A stretch of DNA of 64,000 nt from Corydoras sp. C115 (GCA_019802505.1 JAFMOC010000003.1:405001-469000); one strand, 5' to 3'. Shown: positions 47,366 through 60,877, counted from the first letter of the stretch. Notes: generated by a model not told the origin, from the sequence alone. Numbers and translations are program-made.

Positions 47366-48115
47366 CTCATTGTCTTCCGCTTAATGTTTTAGGCTCTGGG
47401 CAGATATACCCAGGACAGGATGCCAACCCATCTCTGGGCACACTCTTACTCACACTCACACACTATATAGGGGCAATTTGGATCTGCCAATACACTTTGA
47501 ATACATGTTTTTGGACTGTGGGGAAAACCCAAAGAAAACCCATGCAGACATCAAGAAAACATGGAAACTCCACCCAGGTCTGAAAGGCGGACATACTTAC
47601 CATTACGCCGTGGTCCAGCCCAGGAACAATTCAGATAGGGGCAATTTAGAAAAGCTAATTCAACTTGAATCCATGATTTTGGTCTGTGAGTGGAAAACCC
47701 TGAAAACAAAGAGACAACCCACATGGACACGGGGAGAACATGGAAACTCCACTCAGGTCTGAAAGGCGGACATACTTACCATTACGCCGTGGTGCAGCCC
47801 AGGAACAATTCAGATAGGGGCAATTTAGAAAAGCTAATTCAACTTAAATCCATGTTTTTGGACGGTGGGAGGAAAACCCTGAGAACCCGAAGAGAACCCA
47901 CACGGACACGGGGAGAACATGGAAACTCCACCCAGGTCTGAAAGGCGGAGATACTTACCATTAAGCCGCTGTGCAGCTCAGGGGCAATTTAGTGCAGCTA
48001 ATTCAACTTGAATCCATGTTTTTTGACTGTGGGAGGAAACCTGAAAACCTGGAGACAACCCTCACAGACACGGGGACAGTGAGTAAGTCAGACATACATA
48101 CCACCATGGCACTAT
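47366..48115 (-). repeat. V-SINE-derived 179-bp tandem array
   Basis: It starts as a diverged minus-strand V-SINE (cattgtcttccgcttaatg, cagatatacccaggacagg). The part from ggggcaattt to the head-proximal aaggcgg is then repeated. The marker tgaaaggcgg recurs at 47581, 47760 and 47939, exactly 179 bp apart. The ggggcaattt block recurs near 47469, 47638, 47817 and 47981. Later units carry a private linker, acatacttaccattacgccg, not found in other SINE copies. Confidence 0.93.
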
Positions 48116-49126
48116 CCCATCACAGGAGTAATAGCTTTATAGTTTTATGATATGTTTTTAAAAATGCATGGCTTGCCGGTTGTTTCTTTAGTAAGTCTAG
48201 ATGGAGTTTCTCTACAAAGGTATGGACTAGCGGTAGTATATCACTTATCACTGAGGTCTTTACTCTTGTGACAGGTTTACCATCATGAACTTCCAGGGAC
48301 CAGTTCTGGGAACCATTTGCGATAGGAAATTCTTCCTGTAAGAAAATAAAAAGAATTCCGAATGACTTTTAGACCGAGCGCAATGGAAGCTTCCAGGCGA
48401 CGCCGACTTTGCAAGGCTAGCATCGACCCAGGATTACGGGCTGCTTAACAACTCCATTTGTTCATGAAAGGCAGATGTCGTTTCCTCCAAGGAGTGTATC
48501 ATTAAGCCAAATTGGGCTTGCCATCCCATTTGTCAAAGTCAATTGCCTTACGTTACGGCATTTGTGAGGGAATTCTTGCTTTTTTAGTGGGGTTAATAAC
48601 GCGACTCGTGAGCTTTCCTCCAACCTTCCCCACTTATTACCTTTCTTCCTCATTTTGTTGAGACGCGTCTCCAAATTGACCTTGTGAATTTATCTGGGTA
48701 TGCAGTTTAATTCTATTGCACTCAGTTCTTCATTGTCTCATTTAGTTTGCTACCGGCATGCAGACTCACGGGGGCTAATTAACATTGACGTAAACACAGA
48801 GAACAGCAGAAACATGAGACTGAGGAGTAAGGGGATCAGAAAGGAAGTTGTATTTTTGGTGTGAAAACAAGTGGAGGAGGGAGAGCGAGCAGAAGGAAGC
48901 TTTTTATTCCAGCTACCTGATTGTGGTGTTCAGTGTATCAGCGTGGGTGGCGGGCTGGAGACACTTTGTTTTTTGCATGTTTCTGCCTTTGTAATCACAC
49001 ACTGTGGACTTTTGGTTCTGTGGGAATGTATGCGCTGTTAAGATGACCCTTACTTTCAGCTGGAAATAAAAGGATGTGCTTATATTTATGCTCTCATATT
49101 GGAGAAAGCTGGGATACTGGAATATC
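48116..49126. other. unannotated intronic stretch
   Basis: No exon recognised despite fairly balanced composition at 48360-48700. The 70-residue minus-strand frame there (48462-48674) resembles nothing I know. Confidence 0.45.
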
Positions 49127-49393
49127 ATTATCTTCTGTTAAAGTACTGGGGTCGCAGTGGGGGTTCCCCATGCCATTCCTCTGGGCAGATACACCTAGGA
49201 CAGGACGCCAGTCCATCACTGGGCACTCACTCACATAGACACACGCTATATAGAAGCAATTTAGAGCAGCCAAGTCACCTTGAATCCATGTTTTTGGACT
49301 GCAGGAGAAAACTGGAGAACCCAGAGAAAACCCACACGAAACAGGGAGAAAACTTTCACGCAGATTGGGATTTGAACCACCATGTTGCTCTAT
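49127..49393 (-). mobile_element. V-SINE, shortened
   Basis: The tail gives cattatcttctgttaaag, then gaps. The head is lost after atttgaaccaccatg. Confidence 0.85.
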
Positions 49394-49402
49394 AACTGTA
49401 AT

Positions 49403-49694
49403 TCATTCATTATCTTCCACCTGATCCTCTACTAGGGTCATGCAGGGTTCCCCATGCCCATCCATGATATTTTTTTATAATGTTTCCAGTGCTGGGTAGA
49501 TCAGGACAGGGTTGCTGGGCACACACCATATGGGGCAATTTAGAACACCCATTTTACCTTGATGTTTTTCGACTGTGGGAGGAAACCTGAGAACCTAAGA
49601 ATGAGAACATGGAAACTCCACCAAGATTGGGATTTGAACCTGGATCCCCAGCACTGAAGGTGAACATGCCAACTACTAACCCACCATGCCGCCC
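49403..49694 (-). mobile_element. V-SINE with perfect target duplication
   Basis: The 13-bp ctataactgtaat lies at 49390-49402 and 49694-49706. The left copy directly abuts the previous SINE. Internal deletions remove part of the central domain (gagaacctaagaatgagaac). Confidence 0.93.
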
Positions 49695-50001
49695 TATAAC
49701 TGTAATATTAATTCTAATTTGTTCACTCAGTGGTGACAGAGGTCTCTTATTCATGGTCCTCACACAAACAACATGAATCAATAAATATTAGTTTGCACTG
49801 AACCCAGAGATTGATGACCAGCATCCATGGATTTAAAATGCACTTAGAGGGAGACAACAGATATTGATCAGATGAATAGTGAAGTCAAAGTGTCAGTTGT
49901 TAATATGCAGTAGAACAGTAACCCGTCAGTGATTTACATGTTTATGCCTGTAAGTCTACAATACGATTAAAGACTGAAGGGGCATTCAAGTCACATTAGA
50001 A

Positions 50002-50274
50002 CAGAGGTGTAGAGCTCAACTGCACCGGGAGCCAAAAGTCAAAGCATACTTTAGGTTGCTGGTCGAACAAGATAAACTTTTATTGGACAAAATCTCATTC
50101 TATGTCATTTGGCGCTGCATTATGGGATCTGTAATTCTTTGTATTATCATTGCTTCATATTGTCGGGCCATTTATATATATATGTAATGTATCAATGTAA
50201 AATGATCCTGCAGACCAGATATAATTGTATTATGGGCCGGATATTATCCGCTGGCCTTGAGTTTGACACCTATG
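50002..50274. mobile_element. hAT-type MITE (273 bp)
   Basis: Left end cagaggtgtagagctcaa; the right end reversed gives cataggtgtcaaactcaagg. This is the CAGGGGTGTCAAACTC terminus common in hAT/Charlie elements. The flanking octamers cattagaa and ttctagaa agree only in part. No coding capacity. Confidence 0.68.
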
Positions 50275-50610
50275 TTCTAGAAGTTAAGTGTCTGCTTCCA
50301 GATTTGTGGGAACAATTTGGGCAAAAGTCTTTTGTGTTCCGGTCTGAAAGTACCTTAGTTGTTCCATCAAGGCATGGTTGGGTAGGTTTGGTAAGAACAT
50401 GGCTGACCTGCAGAGATCCCTGACCTATGCAATGGAGATTGCAAGCCAGGCCCTCCAACATCAGTGTGTGACCTTACAAACGTTATTTTGGATGATTGGG
50501 CAAAATTATGTAGAAAGCTTTTCTATGTGATTGGATGCTGTTGCATCTGCAAAGCTTGGACACATTCATAAGGGGTGTAAATAAAGTTTTCATAAGTGGA
50601 TGGTGCCAGA
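50275..50610 (+). pseudogene. Tc1-like transposase C-terminal fragment, decayed
   Basis: The order tgcttccagatttgtggg, ttttgtgttccg, caaggcatggttggg, tgacctgcagagatccctga, ttgcaagccaggcc, ccaacatcagtgtgtgacctt, gatgattgggcaaaa and gtagaaagctttt follows the 3' half of teleost Tc1 transposase genes. Frameshifts and stops (R-L-Q-A-R-P-S-N-I-S-V then stop) make it dead. The ends and catalytic N-terminal half are absent. Confidence 0.75.
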
Positions 50611-51023
50611 ATTTCTAATCCTTTAACCGTATAGAATGAAAGAATCTTATTTAGAGTCATTTATACATACAGTACAAAGAATGTGTCATGGTATGAGCAC
50701 ACATATAGTGCATATTAAAGGCTATATCAGTCTTATGGAAGTATGTTTTACAGCGTAGATCTATTCCACAGATACATTCTAGTAAGAAAGCGATTTGATT
50801 CAATGCATTTTTTCTTTAATTATAGCTTCACTTAATATATATATTTAAATCATGCTGGAATGATGCAGGAGAGCGTGCACACTCACCGGTTGCTGTGGTT
50901 ACCTCCTGCTGTGAAGGCTCCATTTACTGCTGGGTTTCTGTACATGGCGACGGTGCAGGTACTTCTAGTTTAACAAACTGATCTTTTAAAGGTACTGCTT
51001 AGGGAACCTGTAGAACAGAATGC

Positions 51024-51035
<12 letters not shown>
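50611..51035. other. unannotated intronic stretch
   Basis: No feature recognised. Confidence 0.5.

Positions 51036-51062
<27 letters not shown>
51027..51062. repeat. (GT)n(AT)n microsatellite
   Basis: A short GT run leads into about 12 AT units, directly before a SINE fragment. Confidence 0.9.
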
Positions 51063-51069
<7 letters not shown>

Positions 51070-51160
51070 AGCGCAGATGATCTGGATTCCAATCCAGATC
51101 TGTGTGGAGTCTCCATGTTTTCCACGCAGGTTTTCTGGACTGCCCCCAGAATTCTGGATG
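51063..51160 (+). mobile_element. V-SINE fragment (box B to central domain)
   Basis: cctttcagcgcagatgatctgg, gtgtggagtctccatgttttcc and gcaggttttctgg follow the V-SINE from the end of the head into the central domain. Confidence 0.7.
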
Positions 51161-51164
51161 CCCC

Positions 51165-51270
51165 CCACGAAACATGAAAACTGTAAAATACACATGAAAA
51201 CCATTGAAAAATTCATGAAAAAATGTGAAAAATTCATGGAAAAGGTGAGAATTCATGGAAAAAGCAAACA
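51165..51270. repeat. ~20-bp minisatellite (aaaaattcatggaaaa)
   Basis: About four units: aaaattcatgaaaaaatgtg, aaaaattcatggaaaaggtg, agaattcatggaaaaagc and a looser first copy. Confidence 0.8.
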
Positions 51271-52045
51271 ATAAGATGAGATGAGATGCATTTATCCAGT
51301 GGTAGAAAAAATGAAAAACTATAAGATACTGCGTTCAGTATTCGCACAAACAAAAGAAATTCTTTGACCTCATCACTAATCTTAGTTAATAACCTACTAA
51401 AGCCCCTTAGAATTCACTGAAAAAGCGTAAATAAATCATAAATAAACCAGACCATGTGTGAGGTACAGGTGAGAGTTCACTGTTTTCAAGAAATTCGATT
51501 TGTACCTGTAAGTGTTGCATACCTCCACTCTAATTCCACTCTGAAAAACCTGTTTTCAAAGGATTGCATTGCCGCGAAAGCCCCGTCTACCTGACAAACA
51601 GCAAAAGCACAACCAAACTGCACTCCCTCCCAGGTTTTAGTACTATTGTGCAGACAGCTATTAATTTAGAGGCAATTTACAATAGGTAGATCCACAGTGG
51701 CATGTCTGCTAGAAGAGAATTGTGCAGTCACGGAACCTGTTCTGCAATAACAATAGTAATGATAATCTCAGTAATAATTATTTCAGATGTGTTGCCTTCA
51801 ACTGCTACACCGGTTACACCAATTGTGCAACAACATCTGGCAGACATGTTCAGAAAACATTTTGTCAGTTCAGTAGCTGTTTATTTGTACTAGCAAATAA
51901 ATAGTAAGTCTTTGGTTACTAATTAAAGAAGCTTAAATCGACAATACATGCCACTGCTGACGTTAACGTAAGCATCTCATTTTTTTCAGGCACTCATGGT
52001 TTGTCACTGACTTTGGATTTGAGTGAAAAGAAGTATCCCGAATAT
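51271..52045. other. unannotated intronic stretch
   Basis: No feature recognised. Short frames around 51702-51904 overlap in two phases and look like chance. Confidence 0.45.
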
Positions 52046-52140
52046 TCCATTCATCCGCTTTATTCCTTACTAGGGTCGCGGGGGGGTTCCCCATGAAACT
52101 TTTGGGTACTGGGCAGGTAGACCCAGGCAATTTTGGACAC
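52046..52140 (-). mobile_element. V-SINE 3' fragment
   Basis: attcatccgctttattcc, gggggggttccccatg and actgggcaggtagaccc, then lost. Confidence 0.8.
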
Positions 52141-52159
52141 AGCTACACCTTAATAATTT

Positions 52160-52503
52160 TCATTCATTTATTATCTTCTGCTTTATCCTATATTAGGGGG
52201 GGTTCCCCATGCCCATCCAGGGGAGAACGTTTCAGGCGCTGGGCAGATACACCCAGGACAGGACGCCAATCTATCACTGGACACACACTCATTCACACAG
52301 AGACACTCTATATGGGGCAATTTGGAGAATTCAATTGACCTTGACCCATGTTTTTGGACTGTGGGGGGAAACCGGAGAACCCGGAGGAAACCCACAAGGA
52401 CACGGGGAAAACATGGAAACTCCACCCAGATTGGGATTCGAACTGGGAATCCCTAAGCGCTGAGAGGAGAACATGCTAACCAATAAACCACCGTACCACC
52501 CAC
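52160..52503 (-). mobile_element. V-SINE, full length, with a flank like 57652-57995
   Basis: Intact central domain and head (ccaccgtaccaccc). The 12 bp outside its tail (cttaataatttt) and the tail variant itself match the V-SINE at 57652. Confidence 0.92.
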
Positions 52504-52504
52504 C

Positions 52505-52508
52505 CCCA

Positions 52509-52539
<31 letters not shown>

Positions 52540-52575
52540 GTAGTAGTAGTAGTAGTAGTAGTATTGTTGTTGTTT
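52505..52575. repeat. (ATT)n(AGT)n(TTG) microsatellite
   Basis: About 11 ATT units change to about 8 AGT units and then ttg repeats, abutting the SINE head. Confidence 0.93.
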
Positions 52576-53500
52576 TTATTACAATCATATACACCTAATT
52601 AATGCTTTATTTATAATTATAAAAATATAAAATATAAAAATATAAATGTATACATTTATATTGTTGAGTCAATACAACTACATATGTTGGAATGAACTGT
52701 ATCCTGAATATTAAACTTTCAAAAGTCATAAAAGAATTCAATAAACAATTTTGATTGCATATAGTTTCTGGTGTTTAACCTCAATATAAAATATGAAAAC
52801 CAATCTCAGATTTCAGAATACAGTGCTTTAGGATTAGCTCATGTTTGTAATATAAGGGTGATGTTTCTCCTCAGGGATTAAATCCTCGACTTATTTCTCG
52901 TTGCAAAACACCAGCACGTTCACATGATTAATCTACTGCACAGATCATTGACTGTCATGCTGACAGTGACTGAGGCCTGCACTGCATCTATTGATTTGGC
53001 ACTTTCTTGCTGAACACATGCAAGTGTGTGAAGGGGGATCAGATTCAGCTGGGGTGTTTGAATTCGACACAGTGTCTTCTCCCTAACGCTGATGAGATAC
53101 TTCCAGAGTAGTGCCTCTTGTACTGCCGTCATGTGAGTGCTTGGAAAAAAAGTAACTCTTGTTCTTTTTAAAGGAAAATTGGTCACGAAAAGAAAAAAAT
53201 CCCAGAATTTACACATTTTACATGATTTATTCACAATAATACACAAACTCAAGGTCCCTTATTGCTTTTATAAAATAGGAATAAAAACATAATTTGAAAA
53301 AACAAGGTTCAAATAATAAATGTGTTTGTTGTTAGTTGTAAAATCATTATTAATAAACTGGTCTTCCATGGTGTAAACTGGTCCAGATATTAAAGTAAAT
53401 ACTGATTGTTGAGTAACGAGACACCGGCCTAATACTCTTCGGGAATTGGCTCACTGTTAATATTAATCTGTATTTCCAATTATTCGTACATGCATTTAAA
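52576..53500. other. unannotated intronic stretch
   Basis: The 110-residue minus-strand frame (52920-53252) has no recognisable similarity. No repeat recognised. Confidence 0.45.
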
Positions 53501-53506
53501 AAATGT

Positions 53507-53702
53507 GCAGCATGGTGGCTTAGTGGTTAGCATGTTCACCTTTCAATGCTGGGGATCCAGGTTTGACTGCCAATCTGGATGGAGATTCCATGTTTTCCTG
53601 GTGTCCACATGGGTTTTTTCCGGGTTCTTTGGTTTCCTCCCACAGTTTAAAAATCATGGATTTAAGGTAAATTGGCTGCTCTAACTTCCCCATCTTAATT
53701 GC

Positions 53703-53764
<62 letters not shown>

Positions 53765-53886
53765 ATTGGCACCCTGTCTTTGGTGTATCTTTCCAGTGCC
53801 CAAAACTTTCTCCCCTGGATGGGCAATGTAAACCTCCCATGCCACTAGGCCCCGGTGTTATTAAGTGGAAGATGATGGATGGATTA
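53507..53886 (+). mobile_element. V-SINE with (GT)n expansion
   Basis: Head tgcagcatggtggcttagtgg, a diverged box B (ggtttgactgcc), central domain, then about 28 GT units (53707-53762) in place of the usual gtctgtgtgagtgag. GGAT tail. Confidence 0.9.
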
Positions 53887-54493
53887 AAAATAATGTATTG
53901 TATATCATGCATTGATACGGATGCAAAGTGATCAGAGGTATGCATTATTGTCGATAAAGTCATGGCTGAACAAACAGCTCAGCCAATCAGATTCAAAGGC
54001 TGGAACTACACAGTGTATAATATTGATTAGACATTACCATTAGAACTAGTGCCTTTTGTCATCTGCCGTTACTTTAAAAAACGATGGCTATTGTTTGCAG
54101 AGTTTTTATGTGATTTTTATAGATCTGCTCTACCTTATGTATTGGTTTGTAAGCAGTTCTTGCAATCAGTCTTAAAAAATAATGCAAAACATAAACAAGC
54201 AATTTGAAATAATTACAAAATAAAGATTATCTCATTTACTGTTATGTGCACAATAAAAACAAGCAGTTACGATGCACAGTGTAACTCGTTCTTAGCCATT
54301 TTTTGCTGTTCAATAAAAAAGAAAGTCAATATTAGCCAGCAACACTACCAAAAAACAACAGCAGTATTTCTTTATTTATTCATGTTTGTTTTTGTCATCT
54401 AATTAATAAGAAGATTAACACCTGCTCAGCTTGTGGGCAATTTTCTTACCAGGATCAGTTTTAAGTGATACAGTCATTGGGCTTTGAAAATGT
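53887..54493. other. unannotated intronic stretch
   Basis: No feature recognised. Confidence 0.5.
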
Positions 54494-54645
54494 GCATATA
54501 CACCCAGGCAATTTGTGCTAAGAAACCGGAGTTCAGGGAGAAAGCCTACGCACTGGATGACTTTAGTCCACACTGCCAGGGATCAATATGAGAACCATCT
54601 TGCTGTGAGGCATGAGCACTAACTAGTGCGCCCCAATGCCACTTA
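54494..54645 (-). mobile_element. very old V-SINE-like fragment
   Basis: atacacccaggcaattt, aagaaaccggag and gagaaagcctacgca, ending in tagtgcgcccca, follow V-SINE order loosely. Confidence 0.4.
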
Positions 54646-55211
54646 TCATAACAGCAGTACATGATAACAAGAAATAAAATGGTTGTGATCCAAGTGCAAT
54701 GAGCATGTGCGGGGATAAATACGTTCAGTTATCGGTTATAGAACCAATTGGCATTTATACTTCTCCTGTCCGGCAGCAACAGTTTTATATTAATGAGATT
54801 TCTTTGTATGATGTTGAACATAACAGCAGGTTTAGATTGATAATTCATTCATATTAAATCAGTCTTGCAAAGTTTGTCTGATAAATATATACTGTGATTA
54901 ATCTGTGCAAAAATGTCATGAGGTTAATGACTTAAATCAGTAATTATTGCACATTGTTGTTTTTTATTCTTGTTGGAAAGAATGCTGACAAACTTCTCTC
55001 GGTCTCGCTCTCGGCCTCACTCTGTCTTTCTATCTTTCTCTTCTGTGATTTGTTGGCTCATTGCCTTCACTTATTGGCAGCTTTGGGCAATAGCAAAGGC
55101 TCGTACTGTATAATTCCCCTAGCACACACATTGACAAGGTGTGAACACCCCCCCCTCAATTACAAATAGTATTGCATTTATAAAAACAAATTAGGCAGAA
55201 CTTTTATATGT
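54646..55211. other. unannotated intronic stretch
   Basis: No feature recognised. A C-run at 55147-55155. Confidence 0.5.
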
Positions 55212-55519
55212 AGGATGGTATGGTGGCTTAGTGGTTGCCTCTCAATGCTGGGGATCCAGGTTGGAATCCAAATCTGGGTGGAGTTTCCATATTCTCTTCA
55301 TGTCCGCATGGACTTCCTCTGGGTCCTTCGGTTTCCTCCCACAGTGCAAAACATGGATTAAAGGTAAATTGAATGCGCTTAATTGCCTCATATAGAAAGT
55401 GTCTGTGTGAGTGAGTGTGTGCCCAGCGATAGATTGGTGCCCTGCCCTGGGGGTGGTGACCAAAACATCCTCCCCTGGATGGGGATGGGGAATTCCCCCC
55501 AGTCCTAGTAAAGAATTAA
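55212..55519 (+). mobile_element. V-SINE with a (TA)n tail
   Basis: Head gatggtatggtggcttagtgg, then a deletion over the tagcacgttcg stretch. The 3' end stops at cctagtaaagaattaag and passes straight into TA repeats instead of GGAT. Confidence 0.88.
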
Positions 55520-56965
<1,446 letters not shown>

Positions 56966-56969
56966 AAGT

Positions 56970-58145
56970 ATTGAGTTTTGATCTAGTATTTTAATAGACC
57001 AACGGGATGCATTTAAAAATGCCCTCTGCCTACAACACAGTAAACAAAATAACTAAGTATGTCCAGATATGCAGTAGGTTCCATGGATGACCTACTGTAT
57101 TAGTAACCCAGTTTGAAGTAAGTGTCTACCCCATAATTAAACCGGCGCTAAGACATTTATTCAAACTAATGATGAAACGAAAATGGGCATGGCTGTTTGC
57201 ACATGAGAGTAAACTACATCAACGCAAACACAACATTAAACAGATTGTATAGATTTATATTGGATACTGGAACTTTTACGGTCATGATGTGATCTAATAC
57301 GTCCAATGACCTTTGTGATGTAGAGGACATGATGTGTCCAGGGTTGCATGCTCACTACATTTACTTAATCAACAAGCCCATTAAATGGCATTCATAAGTT
57401 CGAAATGAGTTCCTGCTACTTAGTAGGCGAATTGTGGACGCAGGTACAACTCAGTAAAATTTTTAGTCCTTATTTTAATAGACCAATGTTATAAAATGTT
57501 ATGAACTTTTACAGTCATGATGTGAGCTGATAAGTCCAATGACATTTGTGATGTAGAGGACATGATGTGTCCAGGGCTGCATACCCGTTTACCCAAAGAA
57601 TCAGTTAAATGGCATTCATAAGTTCAAAATGAGTGCCTACTGCTTAATAATTTTCATTCATTTATTATCTTCTGCTTTATCCTATATTGGGGGGGTTCCC
57701 CATGCCCATCCAGGGGAGAACGTTTCAGGCGCTGGGCAGATACACCCAGGAAAGGACGCCAATCCATCGCTGGGCACACACTCACTCACACAGACACACT
57801 CTATATGGGGCAATTTGGAGAACTCAATTGACTTGATCCATGTTTTTGGACTGTGGGAGGAAACCGGAGAACCCGGAGGAAACCCACGCGGACATGGGGA
57901 GAACATGGAAACTCCACCCAGATGGGGATTCAAACCGGGAATCCCTAGCGCTGAGAGGCAAACGTGCTAACCACTAAGCCACCGTGCCACCCCACCTTAA
58001 TAATGTTTTTAGTATTAATGACAAATGGAAATAATTGCCCTCTGCCTACAACACAGTAAGCAAAATGACTGTGTGTCTAAATATGCAGTTGGCATCAAGT
58101 AGTGAATGAAGGTTCCATGGATGACATACTGACATACTGATGATT
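56970..58145. repeat. nested MITE-like direct-repeat block, interrupted by a V-SINE
   Basis: Block 1: 57271-57420 matches 57504-57650 (offset 233), sharing tgatgtagaggacatgatg and ggcattcataagttc. Block 2: 57021-57115 matches 58037-58130, sharing gccctctgcctacaacacag and ggttccatggatgac. Strings such as ctacttagtaggcgaattgtgg resemble ends of fish PIF/Harbinger- or hAT-like MITEs. No coding. Class uncertain. Confidence 0.6.
57652..57995 (-). mobile_element. V-SINE, full length
   Basis: A 9-bp target duplication, cttaataat, lies at 57643-57651 and 57996-58004. Body close to consensus with intact box A, box B and central domain on the minus strand. It split the older direct-repeat block. Confidence 0.94.
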
Positions 58146-58147
58146 CA

Positions 58148-58345
58148 ACCAGTAGTGTTCTGTTTTAGGGTTGTGGGTTCAATTCCTAGGTTCACTGAAT
58201 TTACCAATGTGGGTCGTTGAGCAAGGCCCTTAGTTCTCATTTCTCCAGGGGTTCTGCTCCCAGTGTTCTGACCCCTACCATTAAGTTCAGATAGTTGTAA
58301 GTCGCTTTAGGATAAAAGCGTCTGCTAAATGACCTCAAGTGTTAT
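58148..58345 (+). mobile_element. S2 SINE, 5'-truncated, good tail
   Basis: gttgtgggttcaattcc, then gtgggtcgttgagcaagg, and the best-preserved S2 tail in the window (gtcgctttaggataaaagcg). Confidence 0.85.
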
Positions 58346-58593
58346 AACCATGAGAGTGGGCTGTGGCTGTTTTTAGAACTGTTTTGTAGCTTGGGTTTTA
58401 CAGGAAAAATACCCATTAGAACAATTTCTGGGATGTAAGGTATGAAGCTAGTGGATACTTCCTGTGAATTAAGGGATTTTAAGTAATTAAAGTGCATTAC
58501 AGTAATGACTGTAAAATGCTGCACACTGTAAAAAAAGAATGTTTCCAAAACAGTTCCGAGTGTGTGGGATGAACCCATGTACTGTATGTTTAT

Positions 58594-58626
<33 letters not shown>

Positions 58627-59234
58627 CTCCCTGAGGGTGGTCTGCCTGAGGCTGGGAGATAAGGGATCCTTGTGTGCAACTATGACAACTGAGGAGGCTT
58701 GCATCTCAAGTACAGGACATTGGACATGCCCATGAGCACACACACACACATACACACAAACACCTGGGGACAGAGCAAACAACAAAATACCTTAAAGAAG
58801 ACTTACTGTGACAAAAAGTCCATGGTGCCAGTTATTACCTCAAAGCCTTCATTAAATCTTCAGACACACACAAGCACACACACTCTACAAACATAATCGC
58901 CTTGCACTCAGCAGGCAGGACAAGGAACCAGGTGAAATATCTTCAAAGCAAACACTGTACGACCCACAGAAATAAGACCTCAGGGGATACAAGCAGACCA
59001 CACACTCCTCAACCCTGTTATTAAGCAAATGTTAATAGTAGTCTCTCCCACTAAAAATTCTTAGACATGTACAATACTGGATTTTTACTGATATTCAGTA
59101 TGGTAACATTTTTAAACTCATTATGACCTATTGCCAGTTTGCATACCAATAGATGTGAATATAGTGTATACTTTATCAAATAACCACATTTATAATAATA
59201 ACATTTGTTACTATTCTTTTTTTTTCAAATAAAT
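58346..59234. other. unannotated intronic stretch with CA tracts
   Basis: CA runs at 58597-58625, 58737-58765 and 58864-58885. No repeat family or exon recognised. Confidence 0.5.
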
Positions 59235-59247
59235 ATTAACAACAATA

Positions 59248-59526
59248 GGGTGGCACGGTGGCTTAATGGCTAGCACGTTTGCCTCCCAGTGCTGGGGATT
59301 CCCGGTTTGAATCCAAATCTGGGTGGAGTTTCCCCCTGTTCTCCCCGTGTCCACATGGGTTTCCTCCAGGTTCTCCGGTTTCCTCCCACAGTCCAAAAAC
59401 ATGGATCAAGGTCAATTGTTTGTGTGAGTGAGTGTGTGCCCAGCGATAGATTGGCGTCCTGTCCTGGGTGTATTTGCCCAGCGCTCAAGGGTTAGGATTA
59501 TAAAGTGGAAGATAATGGATGGATGG
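59248..59526 (+). mobile_element. V-SINE with perfect target duplication
   Basis: attaacaacaata lies at 59235-59247 and 59527-59539. A deletion removes the aattgccccatatag segment. A local change near the tail reads agggttaggattataaag. Confidence 0.93.
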
Positions 59527-59559
59527 ATTAACAACAATAATGATAAAAAAAATAACAAA

Positions 59560-59590
59560 TATTATTATTATTGTTGTTTTCATCATTGTT

Positions 59591-59626
<36 letters not shown>
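59560..59626. repeat. (ATT)n ... (TAA)n inverted trinucleotide tracts
   Basis: attattattattg on the left and about 11 TAA units on the right could pair as a hairpin. Confidence 0.8.
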
Positions 59627-59628
<2 letters not shown>

Positions 59629-60734
59629 CTGCTTATAGCAGTAGTTCACAGTGGCTCTTAATAAATTGTTATTCCTGAGTTACCTCTAGCTCAAACTGTA
59701 AAATGTGCCTGTTATCATTTCTTTTTCTTATGAGCCGTCATCACTGTGCCTCCATATAAATGTGTAAAAGGTTTGTTTTTCTCTCAGACACCTACACACT
59801 CTGTTACACCAGGTCTGCCACATTCTCAGAACTCAGAGAAGCTCAGGGACAGCTTTAGTCCTTTGGGAGCTGAGGGATGGACATCTCTACTGTAAAGTTT
59901 TTAAAAGAATTTACCAAGAGCTACAATGTCACATCCATCCCTCCTCACTAACACCCACGTTCTGAAAACTATACTGTCGCTTGCCTTCAACCTGTTCAGA
60001 GCGCTACACAAGAGCGAACCTTTTTTTCTGTATTGTGGTACTTGTACTATGCTTAAATAAGTTGGCCAAATAAAGACAAAATCTTATCATTACTGTATTA
60101 TAATAAGAGCTTTTACATATCAACATGCAGGCCTGACACACAGATAGGTTCGGCTGCAGAAGATGGCAAAAAAGAAGATAAATCTGTGTTAGTTCTTGAT
60201 TTCAGTTTATTTCAAAGTACATGGATCGAGGAAAGTCAGCACCGCTGATTTTTCTCTTTGATCTTAAGTCACGCATGTTGGCATTGAATTAATTCATCCC
60301 GTTCTTGCTGTACGGGATTTCTTGTTGACTTTGCACATTAACATTTATCCAGGCATAAATCTATTTAAAGCATCTTGCAGGCAAGGTACATTTCACTTCA
60401 TGCAAAATAAGAACTACGGCTTAAAACATGAGTAGAACAAATATCTCTGCAGAACTGTGTATACGATAATCACAACACTGCTATATAAAGCATGAGGCTT
60501 ACTTTTGTTCATAATTTTATTGCATGTGCTTGCTTGCATATTGATGTGCAGATACAATTATTTGATCCAGTCATGATTTCTGGGCTTTCATCTGAAAATA
60601 TTCTACAACAGTTTGCAGGTTATACAGACAATCACATGCAATATATGCATCATTCAAGATATTTACATACTCGTTTTTTTTTTCTTTTTTTATAGCAGAT
60701 TTAAAAACAAATAAATCTGATATAATTACTATAT
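59627..60734. other. unannotated intronic stretch
   Basis: No exon or family recognised. 60180-60480 is repeat-poor. Confidence 0.45.
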
Positions 60735-60783
60735 TCTGCGATCCGGACCCCGGACAAACGGAAGATAATGGATGGATGGATAA
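60735..60783 (+). mobile_element. V-SINE/L2-type 3' tail remnant
   Basis: cgatccggaccccggacaaac then ggaagataatggatggatgg: only the last ~45 bp survives. Confidence 0.7.
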
Positions 60784-60867
60784 TTATTATATTACATTAT
60801 ATATGCAGTTGTTGCCTATAATCCTTAAAGGTATACAGGTTTGTATAATAAAGTGTCCATTAAGTGT

Positions 60868-60877
60868 ATATAATAAT

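Noticed and set aside
48360..48700. A possible tmem132e exon 3 in a less AT-rich intronic stretch.
   Set aside because: No phase-2 acceptor followed by a VKAKKGV-like frame; stops interrupt all plausible frames.
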